Part shown: one piece after another, positions 37,801 to 49,749 of the stretch | How the letters are laid out: the number at the start of each line of letters is the position of its first letter | How positions within the stretch are numbered: position 1 is the stretch's first letter | Assembly (NCBI RefSeq): GCF_954871325.1 | Contig: NC_088779.1 | Span: 25,468,869 to 25,532,868 of the forward strand | Length of the DNA: 64,000 nt | Direction: 5' to 3' | From: Gordionus sp. m RMFG-2023 | Taxonomy: Eukaryota; Nematomorpha; Gordioida; Chordodea; Parachordodidae | Notes under the pieces: model-generated | Seen by the model: the letters and a program-made list of their open reading frames with translations, nothing else | Database searches by the model: none | What the model was told of the DNA's origin: nothing | Made by a program: the position numbers and the translations under genes

Positions 37801-40800
37801 TATGATATTTTTTTTTGTAATAATTTTAAATTTTTTTTTTTAATTTTTAAAAATTTCATTAAAACAATTCTATATAGTTAATATTTTGTGTAATTTAATT
37901 TATTTATTAACTTTTATAATTCGTAGTATCAAATAGAACAGAATGTCTACCATTCCTGGAGAAAAAAATTCGTCTGAACCAGAAGCTAAGAAACATAAAC
38001 TTGATGATTATTTAAAACCACAAACTAGTGGAGAAAGTGTTGAAAGAAAAAATCTTGATTATGATCCTGATAACATGGAGGAACTGGCCGAAAACAAAAA
38101 AGCTAATGTACCTTTGGATAAAGCGATGAAAATCAAAGTCATTCATTTTATAGCTGCCATACATCAAGTTATTGGGTTACTTATCTTAAAAGAAGAATAT
38201 GATAAGAGTAATATAAGCATAGGCTCCCAAATCCATGATATCGAGAAATCATAAATGACAAAGTTAAGAGAAATGCAGGTCTTTTTGGTTTGGAATACAA
38301 ATCTTTTAAACTAGGGGACAAGGACAATTGGTATGGGACAATCGCTCCTATCCTAGATTTTTTAGCAGGATTCGACTTAAGACTTAAAGAACTGAGGATG
38401 GGTCAAAGCAATATGCTAATAGGTCAAACAGCTGAATTAAACAAATACATTCCTGTCTCAAAATATGGTTTAAAAAGTTGTCATCATGTCCACTTTTCCA
38501 CCTGAAAAAAGGCGTTCTATGGCTCACAGTATTGGACCTATGACCAGATTACTTTGTCATATGAGATCGGATGCAAAGTACTCTAAAGAGTTGGAAAAAG
38601 CTTTTAAGAGGGATTTTGCTCATTTTCCAGAAATAGATGCTATTATTTCCGTTTTGATAAAGCGCCCAACAGAAGTTTGGAAATTAATATCCTGCATGGC
38701 TGACCTTTCACTTTTAGTAACAACAAGGAAAGCCAAAAGAATGTTCTTTCCACCAAATATATTTAGCTGCCTTTTGCATCCAAGAGTAGAAAATGGTGAA
38801 ATACTTCCAACTTTACCAACAGACCTGGTCAATTTTGTAAATTTTTCAGGGCATGGAGGATTTATGTTTTACAAAGAAGCATGTAAAATTGATTGGAAAA
38901 TAAATGGTAATATGAAAGCTGAAGTAGCGAAGCAAATGGTTTTCCATTCAATTTTTGGAACTTTCAAAGAAGATTTAAGTATATTATCTCAAATAACGCA
39001 TTTTGAAAATTGGAATATCAGAAACGAAATGTGGCCAGCTTTTAGGGAAATGAATAGGTCTGCAACAACACTTAAATTTCAACTTATCACATATAAATAC
39101 TATTATAATTTATCCGGCGCCAGCTTTAGAAAATATTTATCAGATTCTTCCTCACAACTTAGTAGTATGTCTGTGTTCAGTGGAAGAGAGGGAGCCAGCT
39201 TAACAAAATATTTACCAGATTCTTCCTCACAACTTTGTAGTATGTCTGTGTTCAGTGGGAGAATAGAGGGAATTAGATCCTCTGATTTTTTGAAATACAT
39301 GGCTAAATCTAGCAAGTCCATCCAAGATCGATGCAATGTTCTTTCTGAGAAAACTATAGAAATAGCCAAGTCAATAGAAAGAGATAACAATAAATATGCC
39401 ATGGGTGTAACTGACTGGTTTGATATGGAATCGGCAACATATAAACAACATGGTACTCGGTTAAATGATATGGATTTGATAGGAACAGGAAAATTATTCT
39501 CGGGTAGAAATTGATTATTAGTTGTGTTTATACCTATTTATAATGTTAATTTTAATTATATTATTCGACATATTATAAGGAACTTATATTAGCAAAACTA
39601 AGGCAAGGGGTCATTGTCTATCTTATTTTATATATTGTAAAATAAAGTTTTTTTTATATAATTTGTATTTTAATAGTTATTGTTGAAAGTTTAGTGTTTA
39701 TAGTTTTTTTTTTGATTCATTTTAAAATAAAGTTTTTCTATAATTTAAATTTGAATAGTTATAATATTTTGTATAAAAATCAGACGGTTGTTATGTTTAA
39801 TTATTAAATGATGCAATTTTTTTTGTATGATTTTTTAAAGATTACAATAAAACAATTCTATATAGTTAATTTTTAATGTAATTTAATTAATTTCTCAGCT
39901 TAATTAATATCTAAATTTAATTAGTTTATCAATTAAATGAAATTTTAATGTTTACGGGTAATGAATGATATATATAGCGTTGGTCAACATATAAAAATTT
40001 ACTTAACAAAATCATTTTTAAAATATATATTTAAACCAACCCCATATCAGCCTTTTATAACTTTCTTACCCTAATATTAAAAATTGTATTCCCGGAAATA
40101 AACGCCAGATCCTGCTAAATCTCAGTAAACGGATATCTAATCTTCTAAACTACAGCTGTCATTTAAAAATTGATAATTTTTTTATATTTATACAAGGATC
40201 ATTTAAGCAAATGTTTATATTCCACCTCACTATACAAATTAATAAATCGAATCCTACTCACGCATAGATTTATCTCGCGTCAGGCTTGAATCGTCCAAAA
40301 TTCTTCCTCCGATACAGTCTCTCGCCTCCAAAACCGTAACCTAAAAAAAGAAGAAAGTTTTTTTTAAAAGTTCTACCTAGGATAAAGTATATTTTGATAA
40401 TACCTCAACTCAATGAATGTTCAACTATAGGAAATTTTTTTAATTGGACAAAATATATTTAAATAAGTATCTGAAGTAAGGAGTAGGATTAAAGGTTAAA
40501 TAAGATATGGGGTTAGGGTTAATTAAAGGTTTGAAAGAATATGGGTTAAGATGTAATTAAAAATGGTTTTTAATAAAGTAAATTAATAGACGAATAGAAA
40601 TTTAAACGACACTTTCCTTGAGTTGGACCATATTAACTCACAATTGAAGAGTATCAATTTTTATCGATTTAATTATTTAAAAATGATGCACACTTAAAGT
40701 TTTGGAACTTTCAAGGTAAAACACTACATCGTCTGAGTATTATTGTTCTATAAAAAAAATTAATTTTTCATGAGAGCATTCAAAAAAATATATATTTCTT

Positions 40801-43800
40801 GTATTTTAAATAGATAGATATGGATATGAGATCGCACCATTATAATACAAATAAAGGAGTATTCTAAAATTATATTTATTGGTGAAATATGGAAGAATAG
40901 AATAATATAATATTCAGCAGACGATATGTTAAATTTCATTCTCTAAACCAATTTTTCTTCTTATTCTTCTTAAAACAAAGCCAAACTAAAATCATTAAGG
41001 CCGTGTCCTGGTTCGACCTAATTTGAATACTTAATATTTTTTTTAGTATAGACTAAAAACTTTTTGAACTAAGACACTATTTTGTTTGCATGTTTTATTG
41101 GTGTGATTGACGTTTTATTTTTAAAATTTCTTCTTCTTTTTTAACTAAATAGCGGGCTATATAATAATAAGTCGAACTTAAGACACGTTTTAAAAAAATA
41201 AGAATTTCTAATTCTTAAAGTGTAAAACAGAATCGCAAAATGAAAAAATAATTTTTTTTCATTAAACTTTGTATCCAAAATTGTGCAATTGACGCGCGGC
41301 CGCTAGTCCGGCAATACCGGCCCCTATAACGACGACACGTTCATTCTGAAATATTTATATAATATATATAAATTTCGAGCTATCGGAAAATAATATATGT
41401 TGGGGATGGGGCACGATTTGTAGTCCTTAATTTTGACACCCAACCGGTTCGAGAGCAAATTTTTGAAAAAGATTTTCAGCTCAGAGCGCTAAAATAGGTT
41501 GCTAAAAATTTACCGGTTCCCAGCTGAGCACGCTTTTAGGCTAAGGCTGACCTCAAATAATGTACTTTCTGTCCTTCTTTCTTAATTGAACTCACACAAA
41601 GTAGTAGTAGTAATAATGATAAATTTCTATAAATAAATAAGAAAAAGTGGAGAGGCGTTCCGATTCAAAATAAGATTAATTTAATTTGAATTAATAAAGA
41701 AGATATATCTTTCAAAATGGGAAAAAAAAAATTAAAACTATTTAATGAAGAATTTTATTTTACCCCGTCTAACTTCAACAACGGCCTATCCGCGGTCAGT
41801 AAACCCGTATTTATGAGTCCTTTTCGGGTAGCGAACTCCAAAATGCGACAGGAAAGACCCGCCAAATGAACTCGCATCAGACCTCTACAAATCACGTGAG
41901 TATACAACTCGGACCAGACAATAACTTTAGTTGGTTCACGATACCAGAGCACTAAAAGTAGGTTTCTTATAGCTAGGTAAATAGCTGGCACCCTTATACA
42001 ATAAAAAAAATGGCAAAATATTTAAAAACGTTAACTTAAACCCAAATTAGGTATTAGTATAATGAAAATTATATAAGCAAAAGTTCTCGGTACTATTTTT
42101 TTTGGTCGATACGGAAAAAAAAGTATGAGACCAATACAACCTGAATTTTTTAAATTGTAGCGCATATCCACATCCATGGTTAGATAAGTTATCCATAAAT
42201 GGGTCACCATTTGGTCGGAGGTCTCAAAATGTCCAATTAATTTTAAATTTTTGAACCATAATTTGGGTTTATAGCCCTAGTCTAAGCTATCAAGGAATCC
42301 AGTTTCACTGAATAATTATTCTAATTAGAGACCCGCAAACTTAAACATCTTTGGCCCAAATCTGCCCACATCAAATGGTATTTTTAGATCCATGCCAGGC
42401 CAGTGGAGGAACAGACTCTTCAAAAGCTCATCGAGAGGAAAATCTCAAACTCCTACTTTATTATATTTAACGACGGAAATTAATAGCAATGTAAATATTT
42501 CCCATATTATCTTTTTGTATATACATTTAATTGTAATATTCAATCAAGCCAAAAAGGGAAGAATTTAGGAAGGACACACATATATCATTATTAATTTTCA
42601 GGCCATGGGCCAGGCCTATATTATAATGATGATGGGCTGGGCTAATAGATTGGCCTTGAAAATGACTCAAATTTTGATATTATTGTGGTGTCAATCAGCA
42701 AGAAGTATAGGAATAATTTAATTCTATTTAAGTTGAACAATCATTAAGCGGGAAGCATGTAATTATTGTTTTTTTTATTCACAAAAATTAATTTATTTTT
42801 ATTTGCAATTATTTTTATGGTTATTTTGTATTCTTTTTTTCGCGCAAATTATTATGGTTCGAAAGATTATATGTTAGAAAATGATTGAAATCTAGTTCAA
42901 ATTTAAAAATTAATAAGTCTAATTTTTGTTAATAAAAATAATGACAGGCTTCAGTCTAAACCTCCACTAACAGTTAACGCGAATTCGCAGCGAAGTATAT
43001 AAAAATACAGCATATTTTGCATACTAATATGTGAATTCATGCTAACTATGAATACAGGGTAAAAGTTGTTTCAAAAATTTTTTTCATTTTATTTTATAAA
43101 AAACTTAAGAACAATTAAAGAATTTTAAAACAGAAACCAATTTTAACGCCAAAAAAATAATAAAATTGTATAAGCTTAGCTTTTGTTTTTTTATCTAAAT
43201 AGGAAGTAAGGGATAGCTTAATATATCAAATTTTTCTAAACCGCTGTTCAGCGGTATCTACCAACGGCATCAGCTAATACATGCTAGATAACCTTAGGAT
43301 ATACATACATATAGGTAATAGTTGTTAAAAATATATTTTGCTGAAGATTATTCGAAAGGCTTTTTCACGATAATCAAAAAAAAACAAAAATAGACTATTT
43401 CCCTATACTAACCAAAAATTAGTATAAATTTGATAGGATAAAAAATTTGCAATAATTAAAAGCTTAGCGAATCATATCGGAAATTGTGGGTAAATTAAAT
43501 CAGAAAGAGGTTGATGGGAAACTGAAGAATTTTAAATATTTTAAAAAGCGATAATTTAACGGAAATAATTATAATTTATATACCTAACAAATTGCGGAAA
43601 TTCTTTAGCTTCGTCGTATTCCATAATGTCAGGCCTAACACAAAGAGCCCTTGCCATTTCGTTGGGATTGTAGAAGGGTTTAAAATAGGGATTTTCAAAT
43701 ACCTCAGGCTCTAAACAATAATAAATATATATTTTAAAAAATCAGTTGCTAATTCAGGAATTTTTATTAGAAATCATAATTTATATTCCTAATAATATGA

Positions 43801-46800
43801 AAAAATGAAGTACAGTTAAACTTGAAAAAAAAGATAATACCAAAAATTCAATTTATATATTATGACTAAAGTGATTATTAATTTTAAAAAAAAAAAAATG
43901 TAATATAAAAGTTTTTTGTAAAAAAAAATAAAAATCAAACTTTGCTCTGATGGAATAGTATTTTTACTAAGAGGACTCAACCCAACTCCATCAGGAAAAT
44001 AGGACATAAGGTAAGGGGCTGAAGGACAGTCTTTAAGCAATGACAATGTATTCAATGTAGACCACCAAGAGCTTTCTATGGCTTCACTTACCCTCTATTT
44101 TTCGTAGAATAAAAAAATTTTAATATGAAAAAAAAAAGAGTTGTTAAAGATAATTTATATAGAAAATGATAACGACAAATTAAAAAAGGGTTCAACGGTA
44201 CCGAAACAAGTATATTTTCCTCATTTGTATTCTATATATATGTATAAATATAATGATAGAAACGTTTATTTAAATTTCATCGATATTAACAAATACGGGT
44301 ATATTCAAATTAATAATTTCCCCAATATTTAACAAATTCTTTATTAAATATGATATTCCTTCTATCTTACTAGCTGAACGCGTATTCCATATAGCTAAAT
44401 AAATTTCATATAGGAGAAAGTGTCCTTTGATAAAAACTTGTTTGACTGTTAAAATCTAATAATAATATTAAGTAGTGATCTTAATTTGTAAGTATCTAGA
44501 AATATAATCGTCATTAAATTTTTGACCCCAATATTTATCCATTGGTATTCTTTACACCAATATCCACCCAATCATATTTTTTAGTAACAATAAATATAAA
44601 TACAATGGTTGGTCTAGCATTTATTTTTATCTATCTTTATTTCAGAAACGTAGCCAGGAATTTTATATAAGGGGAGATAGGGGATATTTTTTTTTGAAAC
44701 ATTAAAAATTTATAAGAACTAATCAATATAAAATTTATAATAACCAATTATATTAAAAATAAAAATTTCGAATACAGATAATAAAATATTGAAAAATACA
44801 AAATACTCAAGAACGAATATAATATTGCTAAAATAGTTTACACAGTAAATTATAAAATTATGATGATTTAAAAAGTAAACAAAATATCGTTCATAAATGG
44901 AAATTTAACCTTCTATGCGATTGCGCCTATTTTTTAATAATTTGTTCTAAAAGGAGATTAAATCCCTATGTATATTAAGTAAAGCTAGTCCATTCAATTG
45001 ATTTTAAGATGAACTTTCGGGATAGGTTTTTATTTGCCGCAATGAAATAAAGATCCTCATTTGAATTTGTAATAATTGGTATTGTTGCAAATATATAGTA
45101 ATTTTAATATATTTGGAAAAACAAACTCTAAAATATTACTATTTTTGGAGGATTATCTACTAAAATCAATCTTTCATACCAAGATTTAAATTCTGAAATT
45201 AATAGGCCTTCAGAAATATTAATATCTTTTGAAAAAAACCAAATTCATAAAATTGTGGTTAAATAAATAATTTATTAGTATATCCCAATGCAAAAAAAAA
45301 TGGGCTATTGTATTGAATCTAATAATGTATCTGCTTTATATGAAACATCAGATCCAGACCTTTTTAATATTTCTCTAGAGGGCATTCCAAATAAGCTCTT
45401 CCAGATCCAAAAATGCCGTAACAGCTTGTTCTCGGGCATGCTTCTTTGCGGTTTTTTCCTCTTGTAGTACAAAAAAAGTCTTAGAAATCAATCTACTCAG
45501 AAAATTTTATTTTAAAATAATATATTATAAAATAATTCATTAAAAATATAGATTATTTGCGTTCCCAAAATGGAGACGTGTCGGAATATTTCAAATTGAA
45601 TTATTTGTCGGATAAAAAGAAATTCCATAGCCTCGTTGATAAAATGTCTGATTTTGTGGATGATGGTTTTTAAAATTTAAAGTTTTAGGCGAAAAATGTC
45701 CGTATGTGGAGGTGACTATTTTTTTTTCAATCTTTTTTTGTTTCAGTTTAAATTAAGAAATTTATGTTGGGTGTAGAAGGAAATAGTTAGACACAAGTAA
45801 AATCATATATTAAGATACCGAGGGTTCAGCAAATTTATTCCGATAGATCCTAATCCATCTTGGATATCACCTCTTTCTTTTAAAAATTAATTTTTAATTT
45901 AGAGTATAAACACAAGTATAAGGTTGACACCCAAGGCGTAATACGATGGTGGTTTTGTTCATCTAATAAGAGATTACTAAGATTACGACTAAGTGGTGTG
46001 TCTAGCTATTCGTGATCACCAAATCTGCCTTCTGACTTGAGAAATTGAGTACAGTCTAAATGTGGACTGATTGAATATTAAAGGTGTGAAAAGGTTTTTG
46101 TGGGTGATGATTGATTGAAAAGGAGTGTTTGGAGATGTGTCAGCCTTCCATCTACTAGTTGTGTCATCGAATAAATAGTTTATGGGATATGATGATGAAT
46201 ATCATAGAGTGGTTTATTAATTTGGATGATAAGCAGAATATATATAAATTGTTGGTATATTTGCAAAATAATATGTTTTAAATACCTCCATAACAAAATT
46301 TATATGACCAAGCATTCACATTATAAAATCATGCACTGGATTAATATAGGTACAAAAAATACCTTTAGGTAAATATTATTGTAAAGAATATACCATTGAA
46401 TAAATTAGTGACAATTATATATCTAGATATTTAAAAGTTAAGATCAATACTAAATACTATTATTTAATTTTAACAGACAACCATATATCTTGGACTAATT
46501 ATATAAATAAAATAATTAACTGTAAACAATGTACTAAACATGAAGTAATGAAATTTTCCATCTAACCATGGTGATATTTGGAGTATTAATCAAGCATATT
46601 TTGATTTTTTTATTCTCAAAAAATTTGGTCATCACATTTAAAACATGGACAATGTTTTGGAGTGGTTTATTAATTTGGATGATAAGCAGAATATATATAA
46701 ATTGTTGGTATATTTGCAAAATAATATGTTTTAAATACCTCCATAACAAAATTTATATGACCAAGCATTCACATTATAAAATCATGCACTGGATTAATAT

Positions 46801-48883
46801 AGGTACAAAAAATACCTTTAGGTAAATATTATTGTAAAGAATATACCATTGAATAAATTAGTGACAATTATATATCTAGATATTTAAAAGTTAAGATCAA
46901 TACTAAATACTATTATTTAATTTTAACAGACAACCATATATCTTGGACTAATTATATAAATAAAATAATTAACTGTAAACAATGTACTAAACATGAAGTA
47001 ATGAAATTTTCCATCTAACCATGGTGATATTTGGAGTATTAATCAAGCATATTTTGATTTTTTTATTCTCAAAAAATTTGGTCATCACATTTAAAACATG
47101 GACAATGTTTTGGCGAATTAGAAAATAAACTATTATGCAAGATAAAGATCAAAAAATATTAATATTTTTGTTATCGATATGTAAAATGTATAGGACCACG
47201 ATGATATTACCAATCTATATTTTGGACATAGTAAGGTGGTACTTTAACAATGGCAAAATAATGGAAATAAATATTTATTGAAAATTATTGCAGTTTGTAT
47301 GGCCTTACTTTTCTACCTATTTATAATAATCTTTTTTCAAAAATTTAATGTAATTAAGACATTATATTTAATTCGATGTGTATAATATGGGTGGGTTCTT
47401 AACCCAAACTATCACCCGTTTAAAAGATTTAACCTGCTCACCCACTTGTGCATGGTTTTTTTTAAATTCACCCACTCACATACTTATTGATATTAAAATT
47501 TTGTTTAACCACCTGCGTTGAAAAATTATTTTATTGGTTGGTTTGATTCTTTATTTATTTTATTTTCATGCAAACTTATAAAATATGCAATAAATTTTGA
47601 AAAATATTGTTGTGCTCATTTTCAATCAATATTTCAAATGTACCTGACCACCCCATGCCCATTGTTTTAAAAATATTAGATTCATTTTTTTAAACATTGG
47701 TACAAAAGTGAACTAAATTATTTTACCAAGATACAAACTTAAGCTTAAAAAGCATAGAAATTGTAATTCTCAGATTTATAAAAAAAATATACAATTTTCT
47801 TTTTTTTTGTGTAGTGAATACTATGTTTATTAATCTCCCATTAAATTTATAATTTAAGTAAATATGTTTAAATTTAAAAATGAACTAATATTTTAATAGA
47901 ACTGGCTAGATTAAAATAGGGAAAATTCAAGGGTACACATCTATTGCTTAATAAGATAACCTTATTAATTTTGTTTTTAAAAAATTTTAGAACCTACTTG
48001 ATTAATAAATTTTTTTTAAGATTCATACTTTATCTTCTTGGGTGGCACAATGATCTATAAATTTCTTATTGTTAACAGGTATGTGAGATCCGCATTTGTA
48101 ATTTTTTATAAAGTCACTTGTAACTTTGTAATCTCTTGATATTTGTCTCCATTTGAGACAATTATTAGATGTACATTGAATCCAATATGGAAGCATCTGA
48201 TCTGCCATGTAAGCTCGAATAGATGGTTGGGTTAATGCATTAGATACCCACTTTTCTTTCCATGTATTGTATAAAGAATGACCTGATTTAGTACTATATT
48301 ACAAATAAAATAAATTGATTAAAGTTATGTTTAATTAAAACCCATCCATATAAAATTATTTTCTTTGCAAAAATAATTAAAATATAGACAAAGCATTATT
48401 GAAAATTCTTTAAATTAAGTTGATTATAAAAGTTATGTTTTCATTATTATATAATCAAATAAATTTGAAATAAAATAAATATTATTCCTCGTTATCATCT
48501 ATATATATAATATATAAATGACAACTTTTTATTAAAAATAAAACATTTAATTTCATACTTTCGATAAAAATGTTCAAAGCATTCATTGCAAAAATGCTCT
48601 CCAGATGATATATGATACCATCGAGAAGTATTCCCATTTAAAGCGCATCTGAATATAAGAATTAAACAGAGTGTACATGGGTTTAAATAAACTTCTCTGA
48701 AGCTCTAACAAAGCATATTGGAACTTGAACTTTACAGCCTGTTTTTTCGCATTTTTTTGTATGTATTTCTGGCTCCTTTTCAACATATTTAACATTAGAG
48801 GAACGTTTACGTTTAGCTGGCTTAATATCGTCCTTTTTATTGTATTTCGATGGCTCACCATGTGTGTTTTTCTCAATATTCAT
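25849..48883 (-). CDS. KDM1B: Lysine-specific histone demethylase, LSD2/KDM1B type, 18 exons, 899 aa
   Basis: Exons: 48,883-48,693; 48,648-48,559; 48,293-48,029; 44,094-43,941; 43,710-43,584; 41,992-41,764; 41,345-41,268; 40,340-40,262; 36,669-36,403; 33,727-33,637; 33,219-33,109; 32,755-32,698; 32,305-32,228; 31,236-31,120; 28,195-27,811; 26,866-26,736; 26,587-26,435; 25,944-25,849. All are GT-AG, phases agree, total 2,700 nt. Domains: C4H2C2 zinc finger (C45, C50, C57, C65, H76, H82, C84, C87, same spacing as human); CW finger (YWIQC, C134, C139, C161, C176); SWIRM about 235-345; amine oxidase with GAGIAG (360-365), ARDCIGGRI, KGAMIVTG, the flavin-site lysine equivalent K645, and FFAGE near the end. 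There is no tower domain, as in LSD2. It should remove H3K4me1/2 using FAD. Residues about 693-775 are an extra acidic/serine-rich insert. Exon 10 and the 3' end of exon 15 are the least certain. Confidence 0.9.
26093..26160. repeat. Short tandem duplication in KDM1B intron 17
   Basis: The segment ttaagtcttagattcagtg, followed by atgagtta, occurs twice in tandem, with one base difference and a short spacer. It has no visible function. Confidence 0.6.
27042..27175. repeat. Dispersed repeat copy in KDM1B intron 15
   Basis: The stretch attcattaaagcacattaaa to gaaagacatttagccgaaacg aligns with 35,745-35,895 (attcattgaaatgcattaaa to gaaatgacatttagacgaaat) in the same orientation. It is about 130 bp with no coding capacity. 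The class (SINE or miniature DNA element) is unresolved. Confidence 0.45.
27811..28195 (-). other. KDM1B: KDM1B exon 15 with a lineage-specific insert
   Basis: The exon encodes the conserved FPTKFW and GLFYVFYDM of the oxidase domain, then about 80 extra residues: a serine-rich part (SSSPAPNSRSSLSR), a basic patch and an acidic part (EVDETMDIDD), before HLLVSFVSG resumes in the next exon. Human KDM1B has only a few residues between FYDM and the next strand. The insert frame is open and GC-richer than introns, which supports coding. The donor site chosen (after 27,811) gives a matching phase. Confidence 0.7.
28255..31110. other. KDM1B intron 14: repeats and unresolved GC-richer segment
   Basis: The intron holds a GC-rich hAT-like fragment at 28,255-28,410, C/T-rich segments at 28,700-28,910 and 29,160-29,400, and a purine-rich + strand stretch at 29,520-30,040. 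The last has a broken coding-like frame (for example KKLEEVKVVSPIILKGRLV) that I could not assign. A miniature element lies at 30,612-30,790. No complete gene is present. Confidence 0.4.
30612..30790. mobile_element. Miniature inverted-repeat element with about 45-bp termini
   Basis: The left end TGTTTAAAAAGCCCGATTTA matches the right end read in reverse (TTGTTAAAAAGCCACGTTTA), and the match continues through aggtc-attttaaaa-cggc. The interior has gccaaatctctaggctta, related to 22,840-22,900. About 180 bp, non-coding. Confidence 0.7.
35745..35895. repeat. Dispersed repeat copy in KDM1B intron 9
   Basis: Partner of 27,042-27,175. The similarity is clear over gcattaaaaagt and gacatttagacgaaatg. 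Ends are undefined. Confidence 0.45.
37600..37910 (+). repeat. Left long direct repeat flanking the virus-like fossil
   Basis: It shares with 39,680-39,890, in the same order and orientation, the blocks ttttaaaataaagtttt, tataatttaaatttgaatag, atcagacg, tgtttaattatta and acaattctatatagttaat. About 300 bp here and about 210 bp on the right, AT-rich. The arrangement is LTR-like, but a tandem duplication of viral flanking sequence would look similar. Confidence 0.6.
37943..39514 (+). pseudogene. Endogenous orthomyxovirus-like nucleoprotein fossil
   Basis: A nucleoprotein-like coding region lies inside KDM1B intron 8 on the opposite strand. The pattern of its C-terminal half resembles orthomyxovirus NP: a DLSLLVTTRKAKRMFFPP-like segment where influenza NP has the ARSALILRGSVAHKSCLP region, and FHSIFGTFKEDLSIL where influenza NP has CHSAAFEDLRVLSF. 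The charged, lysine-rich N-terminus also fits NP. Among orthomyxoviruses the quaranjavirus group is the likeliest relative, since its NP fossils are known from ticks (established knowledge; the match here is from memory). The region is broken, by about two interruptions, and is old. Long direct repeats lie on both sides. No polymerase or envelope genes are present. Confidence 0.5.
39680..39890 (+). repeat. Right long direct repeat flanking the virus-like fossil
   Basis: Counterpart of 37,600-37,910, diverged by substitutions and length changes. A further partial copy of its first block (tgtaaaataaagtttttttt) occurs just upstream at about 39,638. Confidence 0.6.
42970..43065. mobile_element. 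Short palindromic miniature element in KDM1B intron 5
   Basis: TTAACGCGAATTCGC on the left and the inverse of GTGAATTCATGCTAA on the right form short inverted ends. A second copy lies at 63,383-63,485 (tgcgcgaattcgtggcg, then ttcgcgctaaccgtgaatgcaggg). Under 100 bp, non-coding. Confidence 0.5.
44640..45700. other. KDM1B intron 3 segment with coding-like scraps
   Basis: At 45,405-45,470 on the - strand a frame reads KTAKKHAREQAVTAFLDLEE, resembling the C-terminal helix of a double-stranded RNA-binding domain. At 45,560-45,680 on the + strand a short frame reads GDVSEYFKLNYLSDKKKFHS. Neither has an assignable gene context and both may be pseudogene or transposon pieces. Near 44,644 a hAT-like end (cgtagccaggaatttta) resembles the family at 55,653-56,045. 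Confidence 0.25.
46208..46660. repeat. First copy of a 453-bp tandem duplication
   Basis: Begins agtggtttattaatttgg and ends gacaatgttttgg. It is identical, or nearly so, to 46,661-47,113 by eye. The duplicated block contains no gene. Frames in it are broken and it may be part of an unrecognised transposase remnant (a CKQC motif is visible in one frame). Confidence 0.9.
46661..47113. repeat. Second copy of the 453-bp tandem duplication
   Basis: Directly adjacent to the first copy with no spacer. Near-identity implies a very recent duplication, or an assembly artefact. It lies within KDM1B intron 3, enlarging it. Confidence 0.9.
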
Positions 48884-49749
48884 CGTGAATTTAACCGAGC
48901 AGTTTAAAAGTATTAACTCTGCTACCACGGGTCGGTAAATATTTAAACGAAAGGAAAAAAGTAGAATAGCAATCAAATTGATTTAACTAAGCTACATAGT
49001 TCCAAACAAAAGACTAATTTAGGTTATCATTATTAATTGTAAGAGCCTAAAGAAATATAATCAGCAAAATAGATTAGGGGTAATTAAAAAATATGTATAA
49101 TATTTTTGAATATTTACTGTAATATTTTTATAAATTTATTTTCTTCTTAAAAACCATTTTTGGGTTCATATAATTATTCTATTTTTTAATATTAAATTAA
49201 GCAATATAATTTTCTATAATCAAAAATAATATTTGATTCTTCAAAATATAAAAATACAAAAATGAAAATCAATAATCATAATGTAAACCATATATTATAA
49301 TCAATACCTTGATATTAGATAAACTCCTGTTTATCGAAAATATTTTATAAATCAACGTCTATATCTCTTTACAACTGATTGATAAAACAATAATTAAATC
49401 TCTTCCATTATTTATATAAGATTTTGAATTATTCAGTTATTAAACTCTGCAAATATATTGTCTTATTTCAATAAATGATATGATTTTAATGAAGTTATCA
49501 CAAAATTAAGGAATACTTTTTGAAATGACAATTAATGAAGCACAAAATAAAGTTGTTAAGGTAAGACTAGGAACATTAAAAAATGTTGTAACATTATCGA
49601 TCTTCTCAAAATATAATTTTTTAAACAGATTATTATTATAAATATTTAGAAAATAAGATAAAATAAATTTTATGACTGAGAACATTTCTATACAACTTGG
49701 GTATGTGTTGTTATCACTAAAAATAGCTATATAATAGTTATTTATATTT
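48884..49749. other. Upstream region of KDM1B
   Basis: The ATG at 48,883 is followed by the lysine-rich start of the protein. An upstream in-frame ATG at 48,976 would extend it by 31 hydrophobic residues, which is less likely for a nuclear protein. The rest is AT-rich with no visible gene or element. The KDM1B promoter should lie here. Confidence 0.5.

Noticed and set aside
48884-48976. Upstream in-frame ATG extending KDM1B
   Set aside because: It would add a hydrophobic segment atypical for the family. The ATG at 48,883 leads directly into a lysine-rich nuclear-type N-terminus.
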